A stretch of DNA of 64,000 nt from Sinomicrobium oceani. Lineage in GTDB: Bacteria > Bacteroidota > Bacteroidia > Flavobacteriales > Flavobacteriaceae. The DNA lies in the NCBI RefSeq assembly GCF_900119185.1, contig NZ_FPJE01000005.1:62001-126000 (forward strand), read 5' to 3'. Shown in pieces: positions 53,465-61,639 of the stretch. The translations under genes were made by a program, and so were the position numbers. Each line of letters begins with the position of its first letter. The first letter of the stretch is position 1. The notes beneath the pieces are model-generated. The model made no database searches, was not told the DNA's origin, and worked only from the letters and a program-made list of their open reading frames with translations.

Positions 53465-55144
53465 CTACGCCAGCATCGTTACCGGATTTTCCAGGTAATG
53501 CTGTAGAGTCTGCAGGAACTGTGCTCCTGTTGCGCCATCTACAGTGCGGTGATCACATGCAAGTGTTACTTTCATCGTGTTACCTACAACGATCTGTCCA
53601 TTCTTAACCACCGGTTTCTGCACGATCGAACCTACGGAAAGGATCGCGGAATTAGGTTGGTTGATAATGGAAGTAAACTCCTGAATACCAAACATTCCGA
53701 GATTGGAAACAGTAAACGTACTTCCTTCCATTTCCTGAGGAGTCAGCTTTTTGTTTCTGGCTTTTCCGGCAAGTTCTTTTACCTGCGCTCCGATCTGGCT
53801 TAGGGTCATCTGATCCGTAAAGCGCACTACGGGCACTACAAGACCTTCTTCTACAGCTACGGCCACCCCGACATGTACGTGATGATTGTATACCGTAGTA
53901 TCGCCTTTCCACGAGGTATTTACCTGCGGATGTTTTTTCAACGCCATGGCGCATGCTTTCACAACCATGTCATTAAAAGAAACTTTGGTATCGGGCAGTG
54001 CGTTGATCTGTCCTCTCGAAGCCATGGCATTGTCCATATCCACTTCGATAGTGAGGTAATAATGCGGTGCGGTAAATTTGGACTCTGCCAGACGTTTGGC
54101 AATAGTTTTCCGCATTTGCGAATTCTTCACCTCTTCAACACTTTCTTCTCCTGCGGGCACAAAAGGCATAGCTTTGGCAGCCGGTGCAGCAGCTTGTCCT
54201 TTGGATTCGGATGCAGCAGGAGCAGCCGGTGCAGCTTCTTCCTTATACCCTTCTATATCCTTCTTGACGATTCTTCCGTTCTCACCGCTTCCTTTAACCT
54301 TAGACAGGTCAATTCCCTTGTCTTCTGCCATTTTCTTGGCAAGCGGAGAAGCAAATATCCGTCCTCCGTCTGAAGTACTTTGCGATTTTTCCCCGGAATC
54401 ATCTTTAGTTTCTTCTTTTCCGGAAGCCTTGTCTTCTGATTCTTTTTTGGCAGCTTTACCTTTTTTGGCACCTCCACCGGAAACAGCAGCAAGAACCGCG
54501 TCCACATCCGTCCCGTCAGGACCTATAACAGCAAGCACTGCATCTACCGGAGCCGACTCACCTTCCTGTATTCCTATATGCAACAGGGTCCCTGAATAGA
54601 ACGATTCGAATTCCATCGTAGCCTTATCGGTTTCGATCTCGGCAAGAATATCACCTTCCTCGACCTTATCACCTACTTTCTTTAACCAGCTTGCTACGGT
54701 ACCTTCTTCCATAGTATCGCTCAGTCTTGGCATAGCTACAACTTCAACGCCTTCCGGAATTTCTCCGGATGTTTCTTCAGGTGCTCCATCCCCGGCTTCA
54801 GCTTCTTTTTCAGAAGAGGCCTCTTCCTTGGTTTCTTTATCCTCCTTAGCTTCAGATTTAGCCTCAGACGAACCGCCACCGTCGATCAGGGAAGAGATAT
54901 CTTCACCTTCTTCTCCCACGATAGCGAGCAACGAATCTACGGGAGCCCCGTCACCTTCTTCTATTCCGATGTGCAACAACGTGCCCGAATAGAATGACTC
55001 GAACTCCATCGTAGCCTTATCGGTTTCTATTTCGGCCAGGATATCGCCTTCTTCTATTTTGTCTCCTACTTTTTTCAGCCATTTTGCCACGACACCCTCT
55101 TCCATGGTATCGCTCAATCTCGGCATGTTAATTACTTCAGCCAT
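53465..55144 (-). CDS. pdhC: Pyruvate dehydrogenase E2 (dihydrolipoamide acetyltransferase)
   Basis: A 559-aa protein with two lipoyl domains (about 1-80 and 134-212), each with the lipoylation motif ETDKATMEFES. They are separated by an acidic Glu/Ser/Ala linker. A peripheral-subunit-binding domain (about 262-300, FASPLAKKMAEDKGIDLSKV) and the catalytic domain (about 335-559) follow, with active-site His532 and Asp536 in DHRTVDG. It transfers the acetyl group to CoA. It lies 5 nt downstream of E1-alpha; E1-beta is not in the window, as is usual in flavobacteria. Confidence 0.96.
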   Translation of the reverse strand: MAEVINMPRLSDTMEEGVVAKWLKKVGDKIEEGDILAEIETDKATMEFESFYSGTLLHIGIEEGDGAPVDSLLAIVGEEGEDISSLIDGGGSSEAKSEAKEDKETKEEASSEKEAEAGDGAPEETSGEIPEGVEVVAMPRLSDTMEEGTVASWLKKVGDKVEEGDILAEIETDKATMEFESFYSGTLLHIGIQEGESAPVDAVLAVIGPDGTDVDAVLAAVSGGGAKKGKAAKKESEDKASGKEETKDDSGEKSQSTSDGGRIFASPLAKKMAEDKGIDLSKVKGSGENGRIVKKDIEGYKEEAAPAAPAASESKGQAAAPAAKAMPFVPAGEESVEEVKNSQMRKTIAKRLAESKFTAPHYYLTIEVDMDNAMASRGQINALPDTKVSFNDMVVKACAMALKKHPQVNTSWKGDTTVYNHHVHVGVAVAVEEGLVVPVVRFTDQMTLSQIGAQVKELAGKARNKKLTPQEMEGSTFTVSNLGMFGIQEFTSIINQPNSAILSVGSIVQKPVVKNGQIVVGNTMKVTLACDHRTVDGATGAQFLQTLQHYLENPVTMLA

Positions 55145-55149
55145 AAGAA

Positions 55150-56148
55150 CTATAATTTATGAGGTAAAAACGGATAATCTTCCTGGGCGTACACCACATC
55201 GTACATCACATTCTTATCCGGATACGGTGACTCTTCTGCAAATTTCTCACATTCTTTCACCAGGTCTTTCACCTTTTTATCTATTGCTTCGATCTCTTCT
55301 TCAGTAGCGTATTTCTTCTCTTTGATCACATCCAGCACCTGGGTAATAGGGTCTATTTTCTTGTACTCCTCCACCTCTTCTTTGGTTCTGTAGTGCTGGG
55401 CATCACTCATGGAATGCCCTCTGTAGCGGTATGTTTTCATCTCCAGGAAAGTAGGTCCTCCGCCGCTTCGGGCTCTTTCTACAGCTTCGTCCACAGCTTC
55501 TGCCACTTTTACGGGGTTCATTCCGTCTACCGGACCGCAAGGCATCTCGTACCCGAGGCCGAGTTTCCAGATATCGGTAGTATGTGCAGTCCTCGCTACG
55601 GAAGTTCCCATGGCGTAACCGTTGTTCTCACATATAAAAACGACGGGGAGTTGCCACAACATAGCCAGGTTAAAGGTTTCGTGAAGCGATCCTTGACGGA
55701 CAGCTCCATCTCCCATATAGCAAAGCGTTACCGCATCTCTTTTGAAGTATTTATCGGCAAAAGCCATACCTGCCCCCAGCGGGATCTGTCCTCCTACGAT
55801 ACCGTGGCCACCGTAGAAACCTTTTTCTTTGGAGAAGATGTGCATAGATCCTCCGAGACCCTGAGAAGTACCTGTACCCTTACCGTAAAGTTCCGCCATT
55901 ACCCTTTTGGGATCTACTCCCATACCGATGGGCTGAACGTGGTTCCGGTACGCCGTTATCATTTTGTCTTTCGAAAGGTCTATAGCATGGAGCGATCCTG
56001 CAAGGACGGCTTCCTGACCGTTGTATAAATGAAGAAATCCTCTAACTTTTTGTTGAATGTAAACCGCCGCCAGCTTATCTTCGAACTTTCTCCAGAACAG
56101 CATGTCTTCGTACCACTTCAGGTACACTTCTTTTGTGATCTTTTTCAT
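55150..56148 (-). CDS. pdhA: Pyruvate dehydrogenase E1 component, alpha subunit
   Basis: A 332-aa thiamine-diphosphate subunit. The TPP motif is GDGAVRQGSLHETFNLA through ENNGYAMGT (about 155-190), with YRNHVQPIGMGVD (about 66-78) and the phosphorylation-loop-like region TYRYRGHSMSDAQHYR (about 246-261). It decarboxylates pyruvate with E1-beta and loads E2. It begins the pdhA-pdhC operon. Confidence 0.96.
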   Translation of the reverse strand: MKKITKEVYLKWYEDMLFWRKFEDKLAAVYIQQKVRGFLHLYNGQEAVLAGSLHAIDLSKDKMITAYRNHVQPIGMGVDPKRVMAELYGKGTGTSQGLGGSMHIFSKEKGFYGGHGIVGGQIPLGAGMAFADKYFKRDAVTLCYMGDGAVRQGSLHETFNLAMLWQLPVVFICENNGYAMGTSVARTAHTTDIWKLGLGYEMPCGPVDGMNPVKVAEAVDEAVERARSGGGPTFLEMKTYRYRGHSMSDAQHYRTKEEVEEYKKIDPITQVLDVIKEKKYATEEEIEAIDKKVKDLVKECEKFAEESPYPDKNVMYDVVYAQEDYPFLPHKL

Positions 56149-56523
56149 GTGTTTAATTTTTTTAGCGATCAGAATACACTATGCCTGCTGGTGTCGGGAG
56201 GGTTTGCGTATCCGGGATTGCTCTACGCACACAAATTCTTCTTGACTGCGATCGTACAGGTCAAAAAAAATCCACGTCCGCTTCATCAAATATCTTAATT
56301 AGTCTTTAAATTGATGTCGCGCCCCAAATTCTTAAAAAGGGACTTTTTAATTGCGAGTTACAAAAGTAACATTTTCGATAAAAGTGAAAAAACGAAAAGA
56401 AGAGTTTTATTTTCCTTTTTTGTTAAATTAGGAAAAGTTCCCAGCGGAAGCTCCCGGAAAGAAAAATATAGCCCGAAAAGGCCGTGAATTTTGTACGAAA
56501 AGGCGGGACTTTCAGTCGCTACT
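56149..56523 (-). other. Intergenic region upstream of pdhA
   Basis: 375 bases without a credible gene. On the minus strand TACTTTTG (56361-56368) matches TAnnTTTG and may be the pdhA -7 element, though only a T-run stands at -33. This would give a ~205-nt leader. No hairpin or riboswitch is recognisable. Confidence 0.4.
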
Positions 56524-57006
56524 CTAAAGGTTCGATTTATCGAACAACAATGGCAAAAGATCTTTTACGGAAAGTGATTTTACCACTTTTCCGGCTTCCC
56601 CCATAAAGTACAACTCGATAAACTCTGACTGTTTCACTTCGTACTCCGCCAGGCTTTGCCTGCAGGCTCCGCAAGGTGGTATCGGGGTAAGTACCGTACG
56701 GTTGTCCGAAGCCGCCGAAATAGCTATGGCACGGATTTTCACTTCCGGGTACAGCGCCCCGGCCTGAAAGACCGCAACACGCTCCGCACATAAGCCCGAA
56801 GGATAAGATGCATTCTCCTGATTACTACCGATAACGACTTCTTCGTTATCCAGGAGCAACGCCGCACCTACCTTGAAACGGGAATACGGCGCATACGCTT
56901 TTTTCCGGGCCTCTACGGCCTTTTGCATAAGAATACGAATATGCTCGGGAAGCTCATCGGCATCATCATACACAACCAGTCTGGATGTTATCTCCACTTC
57001 TTTCAT
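56524..57006 (-). CDS. cdd: Cytidine deaminase
   Basis: A 160-aa zinc enzyme of pyrimidine salvage. The N-terminal APYSRFKVGAAL, the catalytic CAERVAVF (Cys and Glu at about 72-74) and the zinc pair in PCGACRQ (about 108-114) are all present. It starts 9 nt after the porV stop codon, forming a porV-cdd unit found in other flavobacteria. Confidence 0.95.
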   Translation of the reverse strand: MKEVEITSRLVVYDDADELPEHIRILMQKAVEARKKAYAPYSRFKVGAALLLDNEEVVIGSNQENASYPSGLCAERVAVFQAGALYPEVKIRAIAISAASDNRTVLTPIPPCGACRQSLAEYEVKQSEFIELYFMGEAGKVVKSLSVKDLLPLLFDKSNL

Positions 57007-57015
57007 AATAGTTCT

Positions 57016-58173
57016 TTAAAATTCGGTAAAGTTGTCCCCAAAATTAAACCGTAACGAGAAACGCAGGGTATTTTCCAAAGGATTTTGCACCCTGGATGTC
57101 GAAAACAGGTAAGACAGGTCGATCGTCGTGGAATTGAATGTAAAACCGGCGCCGAGGGAAAAGAATTTCCGCGCCCCCTTATCATTACTCTCATTAAAAT
57201 ACCCGGTACGCAAAGCGAAGACCTGCTGGTACATATACTCCAGCCCCAACCCCCAGGTAATTTCTTTGAGTTCCTCGCTGAACCCGCCCGGGGCATCCCC
57301 GAACGAATCGAATATTCCGCCTACAAAACCTTTGTTATAATAATCATCTTCCATATTTATAACACCATCACCATTGGAATCGCTCGGCGTGGGCACGAGA
57401 TATTTATTAAATTCCAAAGATGTCATCAACCTGTTATCGGCATCAAAAATAAAATCGAAACCGGCACCGATCCCCAGATTTGTCGGTAAAAATTCCTCCT
57501 GCGTATTATCACTGCTGTAACTGATCTTGGGGCCTACATTAGAAATATTGAATCCTCCCCGCCATCTACCGTTAAAATTGGCATAGGCAATCTCGGGCGA
57601 CTGATAATAACCGGCAATATCCACGGCAAAAGAATTGGCTGCCCTGGCATCTACAGCTCCTTCTACTTCGGAAAGGCGCAAATCGGAACGCAGGTATCTC
57701 CCTGCCACTGCCATCGAAAATTGCTCACTGAGTTTCAAAGCATACGATCCGTCCAATGCTATTTCATTGGGTTTAACCTCCCGAGCCTGGTCGAACGCAG
57801 TCTGCCGGAACTCAAAACCTCCCAATCCGTAATAACGTAAACTGAAAGCAAACGCACTCCGCTCGTTCACCCTTTTGTAAAAATTCAGGTTGAGCAATCC
57901 CATATCATCTACCAGTTCGGTCAGATATGGCGTATAACTCATAGCTACCCCGTACTGGGTTTCGGAAAAAACGTATTTCGCAGGATTCCATTGCTGCGAG
58001 AAAACATCCGGCGAAGTAGCGATTCCGACATCAGCCATACCGGCAGATCTGGCATCGGCCGCAACCCGAAGAAAAGGCATGGCAGGATTTATGGGGCGAT
58101 ATTCGTTATTCTGAGCCCGTAGCACGGACAGTGTAAGAAAAGTAAAGATAATAAGGGTATATATTTTTTTCAT
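57016..58173 (-). CDS. porV: Type IX secretion outer-membrane protein PorV (LptO)
   Basis: A 385-aa product from MKKIYTLIIFTFLTLSVLRAQ; an open frame extends 26 codons upstream without a signal. It is a FadL-like 14-stranded barrel with the PorV N-terminus NPAMPFLRVAADARSAGMADVGIATSPD (about 30-57) and many amphipathic strands to the C-terminal FSLRFNFGDNFTEF. In type IX secretion PorV receives cargo from the SprA translocon and, with PorU, passes it to the cell surface. A strong promoter lies 23 nt upstream. Confidence 0.94.
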   Translation of the reverse strand: MKKIYTLIIFTFLTLSVLRAQNNEYRPINPAMPFLRVAADARSAGMADVGIATSPDVFSQQWNPAKYVFSETQYGVAMSYTPYLTELVDDMGLLNLNFYKRVNERSAFAFSLRYYGLGGFEFRQTAFDQAREVKPNEIALDGSYALKLSEQFSMAVAGRYLRSDLRLSEVEGAVDARAANSFAVDIAGYYQSPEIAYANFNGRWRGGFNISNVGPKISYSSDNTQEEFLPTNLGIGAGFDFIFDADNRLMTSLEFNKYLVPTPSDSNGDGVINMEDDYYNKGFVGGIFDSFGDAPGGFSEELKEITWGLGLEYMYQQVFALRTGYFNESNDKGARKFFSLGAGFTFNSTTIDLSYLFSTSRVQNPLENTLRFSLRFNFGDNFTEF

Positions 58174-58195
58174 GTCAGGATTGGTAGATTTGTAA

Positions 58196-58225
58196 CAAAT
58201 ATAGTCCATAATTACAGTTAAACAA
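58196..58225 (-). promoter_or_regulatory. Promoter of porV
   Basis: On the minus strand TTG (58223-58225), a 19-nt spacer, then TATATTTG (58196-58203) match the Bacteroidetes consensus TTTG/TTG-N~19-TAnnTTTG. Transcription would start about 15 nt before the ATG at 58173. Confidence 0.75.
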
Positions 58226-58555
58226 GTCCGTTTCACAACACAATTATACATTTTTTAACGTCATTTTTAACAAAATCTTGTATATATTTTCTTTCTTTTT
58301 TAAGATAATTTTAAGCTGGTGCACCTCACAGTCCTCCCGGGCATCATTCTTACTGCCTCTAACCATCCCCGGACAGAAGCCGGCAAGTATTATATTTTTT
58401 AACCTCTCTATATAATAATCAAGGGGCTTTGTCGTTATTACAAGTGTCTTATTGTCGCAAGTTTTTGCAAAAAGAATTTCGGCATAACAAACTAAAATAT
58501 TTCGTTAATTGCTATATTGCACGCATATTTCTCGGACAACTCAAATCTTTTTTCT
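58226..58555. other. Divergent intergenic region between porV and gldJ
   Basis: 330 bases with no credible gene. Other flavobacteria, as I recall, have porU at this position. Nothing coding for PorU or a remnant of it is seen here. A TATATTGC element (58513-58520) may be part of the gldJ promoter. Confidence 0.5.
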
Positions 58556-60223
58556 ATGAAGATTAATTTTAAACTGTTGGTATTGTGCATTGCTATCACC
58601 GGCGGGTTTACAGGATGTAAAAACTCCAAATCGGACTACAAGAATACGTCCAGAGCTACCGGATGGAAAATAAATGACGGTGACGGGGGCTTTGAATACA
58701 ATACGAACTTTAAAGAACAGGAAACCGCTCCGGGCCTGGTATTTATAGAAGGTGGTACCTTTACTATGGGTAAGGTACAGGACGACATTATGCACGACTG
58801 GAATAATACGCCTACTCAACAACACGTACAGTCTTTCTACATGGATGAAACCGAAGTGACCAATCTGATGTACCTGGAGTATCTCGACTGGCTCAAGAAA
58901 GTCTTCCCTCCGGGAACACCTATGTACGAAAACGTATACAGCGGAGCGCTGCCGGACACTATGGTATGGAGAAACCGACTCGGATATAACGAAGTGATGA
59001 CCGATAATTATCTTCGTCACCCTGCTTATGCCAATTATCCCGTAGTGGGTGTAAACTGGGTTCAGGCCGTACAGTTCAGCGAATGGAGGACCGACCGCGT
59101 AAACGAGTTGGCTCTTGAGAAAGAAGGTTACATCGCACAAGGCACCAAAAATTCCGTTACCGTAGGTGAGGTCAGCGGAACTTTCAGTACCGGCACTTAC
59201 CTCATGAACCCCAGAGCTGCTTACGGTGGTAATGTAGACAGCCTGCAGGGTAAGCGGAAAAAAGCTAATGACAGTACCAATGTGTACGCCAAACTTACTT
59301 CCGGCGTTATCCTTCCGGGATACCGATTACCCACGGAAGCAGAGTGGGAATATGCCGCCATAGCTATTGTAGGTAACCGGGAGTACAACAACATACGTGG
59401 AAGAAAAAAATATCCGTGGGACGGAGAATATACCCGCTCTTCCCGGAAGTCAGCCAAGGGAGACCAACTGGCCAACTTCAAACAGGGACGCGGAGACTAT
59501 GGTGGTATAGCCGGATGGTCAGACGATGGTGCCGATATTACTGCGGAAGTAAAATCTTATCCCCCCAATGATTTCGGCCTTTATGATATGGCCGGAAACG
59601 TAGCGGAATGGGTTGCAGACGTGTATCGCCCGGTAGTTGATGACGAAGCGAATGATTTCAACTATTACAGAGGTAACGTATATACCAAAACCGCAATGAA
59701 CGACGATGGTACCGTAACCGTACTCGATCCGGACCAGGTAGTTTATGACACGCTTCCCAACGGAAAGATCATCGCCAAAAACCTCCCTGGTTCCGTAGTT
59801 AAGGTGCCTATTACGGAAGAAGATGCCTACCTGAGACCTAATTTCTCCAAGAGTGATAACAGGAACTATCGCGACGGGGATTTCAGCTCGTCCCGTTATT
59901 TCGACAGGTTCTACGATGAAAGTGAAGCTACCGCAAGTGGAGATACCCGGAAAATGTACAATTCGCCCAAGCACAATATCGAAGTGGATGAAGAAGGTAA
60001 AATGGTTATGGAATACGACAAATCCAACAGAAGAACCACACTTATCGGCGATGACGTCCGTGTATATAAAGGAGGTTCATGGAGAGACCGTGCCTACTGG
60101 CTCGACCCGGCACAAAGACGCTTCCTGCCGCAGTATATGGCCACGGATTACATCGGTTTCCGATGTGCGATGTCGCGGGTTGGATCTAAAGCAAAACAAA
60201 GACGGAAAAGACCAAAAGGTTAA
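58556..60223 (+). CDS. gldJ: Gliding motility / type IX secretion lipoprotein GldJ
   Basis: A 555-aa product from MKINFKLLVLCIAITGGFTGC, with the lipidated Cys21; a TTG 13 codons upstream would spoil this signal. The rest is a formylglycine-generating-enzyme-like fold: FIEGGTFTMGKVQDDIMHDW (about 66-85), YRLPTEAEWEYAA and DMAGNVAEWVADVYR, and near the end GGSWRDRAYWLDPAQRRFL. The tail is very basic (SKAKQRRKRPKG). GldJ is a non-enzymatic outer-membrane lipoprotein needed for gliding and for stability of GldK and type IX secretion. Confidence 0.95.
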   Translation: MKINFKLLVLCIAITGGFTGCKNSKSDYKNTSRATGWKINDGDGGFEYNTNFKEQETAPGLVFIEGGTFTMGKVQDDIMHDWNNTPTQQHVQSFYMDETEVTNLMYLEYLDWLKKVFPPGTPMYENVYSGALPDTMVWRNRLGYNEVMTDNYLRHPAYANYPVVGVNWVQAVQFSEWRTDRVNELALEKEGYIAQGTKNSVTVGEVSGTFSTGTYLMNPRAAYGGNVDSLQGKRKKANDSTNVYAKLTSGVILPGYRLPTEAEWEYAAIAIVGNREYNNIRGRKKYPWDGEYTRSSRKSAKGDQLANFKQGRGDYGGIAGWSDDGADITAEVKSYPPNDFGLYDMAGNVAEWVADVYRPVVDDEANDFNYYRGNVYTKTAMNDDGTVTVLDPDQVVYDTLPNGKIIAKNLPGSVVKVPITEEDAYLRPNFSKSDNRNYRDGDFSSSRYFDRFYDESEATASGDTRKMYNSPKHNIEVDEEGKMVMEYDKSNRRTTLIGDDVRVYKGGSWRDRAYWLDPAQRRFLPQYMATDYIGFRCAMSRVGSKAKQRRKRPKG

Positions 60224-60248
60224 TCTGCCAAAATAATAACGTATTATA

Positions 60249-60277
60249 AGCCCCGGCTCCTTAAACAGGTCGGGGCT
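60249..60277 (+). terminator. Terminator between gldJ and murF
   Basis: AGCCCCG / CGGGGCT arms around a 15-nt loop followed by TTTTTG, 25 nt after the gldJ stop. Confidence 0.85.
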
Positions 60278-60295
60278 TTTTGTTATTTTTACCCT

Positions 60296-61570
60296 ATGAA
60301 CACAGCAGAACTCTACACCATATATCTGTCTTGTAACAAAGTTTGTACGGACACCCGGAAAATCCAGAAAGGAGACCTATTCTTCGCCTTGAAAGGAGAT
60401 CGTTTCAACGGCAATGAATTTGCCGGACAAGCCCTGAAAAACGGCGCCTCCTATGCGGTTATCGACGAAAGCAAGTACCGGACCGGGCCGGAAACCATAG
60501 TAGTAGATAACGTATTGCACACCCTACAGCAACTGGCCCGTTTTCACAGAAAGGAGACAGGTATTCCTATCATAGGGCTAACCGGAAGTAACGGAAAAAC
60601 AACTACTAAAGAGCTGATCAATGCGGTCCTCTCTAAAAAATTCCGCACCGTCGCCACGCAGGGGAACCTCAATAATCATATCGGTGTACCGCTCACCCTG
60701 CTCTCCATGGATAAGGATACCGAAATGGGAATCGTCGAGATGGGTGCCAATCATTTAAAAGAGATCGAATTTCTCTGTAATATTGCCGAACCGGATTACG
60801 GGTATATCACCAATTTCGGAAAAGCACATCTCGAAGGGTTCGGTGGTATCGAAGGCGTGATTAAGGGGAAAAGCGAACTGTACACCAGCCTGATGAAAAG
60901 GGAAAAGCTTGTTTTCTATAACGCCGAAGATCCCATACAAACCGAAAGGCTAAAGGGATATCCGCATATTTTCGGGTTTGATACGCTGGGCCATTCCGAT
61001 GTAAAATTCCGTTTTGTCGAAGCCGATCCTTTTGTTACTCTCGAATATGCCGGGATGCTTGTCCATTCCTCACTTATAGGGCGGTATAACGTGAATAATA
61101 TCGCTGTAGCTATGACCATGGGGGCCTATTTCGGTATTTCCGCAGAAGCGATCAAAGAAGCTATTGCTTCGTATATTCCGGCCAATAACCGGTCTCAGAT
61201 CATCACTAAAAACGGCCGCAAGATCATTCTTGACGCTTACAATGCCAACCCAAGCAGTATGAAAGTGGCCCTGGAGAATTTTACCGCACTGCCATATCCC
61301 GATAAAACGATCATCATAGGCGATATGTTCGAACTGGGAAAAGAAGCAGAAACAGAGCATCAACATATTGCTGACCAGATCTCGGAATTACCGGAAGGAA
61401 GTGTAATCCTTGTCGGTGAAAACTTTTTTCTGACGAAGTCCAAGCATCTCAAATTCCGAAATTTCGAAGCCCTGAGCATGCATTTCTCCGAGATTTCAAT
61501 CCCCGGAACAACATTGTTCATCAAAGGCTCAAGAGGCATGGCCCTGGAAAGGGTGCTGGATTTACTTTAG
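60296..61570 (+). CDS. murF: UDP-MurNAc-tripeptide--D-Ala-D-Ala ligase MurF
   Basis: A 424-aa Mur ligase. The N-terminal domain (CTDTRKIQKGDLFFALKGDRFNGNEF, about 17-42), the ATP motif GLTGSNGKTTTKELI (about 97-111), NYGYITNFGKAHLEGFGG-type central segment (about 164-181) and DAYNANPSSM (about 317-326) are present. It adds D-Ala-D-Ala in cytoplasmic peptidoglycan precursor synthesis. It is preceded by the gldJ terminator and followed by its own, so it is probably a single-gene unit. Confidence 0.96.
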   Translation: MNTAELYTIYLSCNKVCTDTRKIQKGDLFFALKGDRFNGNEFAGQALKNGASYAVIDESKYRTGPETIVVDNVLHTLQQLARFHRKETGIPIIGLTGSNGKTTTKELINAVLSKKFRTVATQGNLNNHIGVPLTLLSMDKDTEMGIVEMGANHLKEIEFLCNIAEPDYGYITNFGKAHLEGFGGIEGVIKGKSELYTSLMKREKLVFYNAEDPIQTERLKGYPHIFGFDTLGHSDVKFRFVEADPFVTLEYAGMLVHSSLIGRYNVNNIAVAMTMGAYFGISAEAIKEAIASYIPANNRSQIITKNGRKIILDAYNANPSSMKVALENFTALPYPDKTIIIGDMFELGKEAETEHQHIADQISELPEGSVILVGENFFLTKSKHLKFRNFEALSMHFSEISIPGTTLFIKGSRGMALERVLDLL

Positions 61571-61589
61571 GAGTATAAAAACCTACAAA

Positions 61590-61622
61590 CCCGTTGCACG
61601 TCTCCTACGTACATGCAACGGG
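61590..61622 (+). terminator. Terminator after murF
   Basis: CCCGTTGCA / TGCAACGGG arms around a 15-nt loop followed by ATATTTTTG; it also faces the convergent phospholipase gene. Confidence 0.85.
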
Positions 61623-61639
61623 ATATTTTTGTTTATGCA

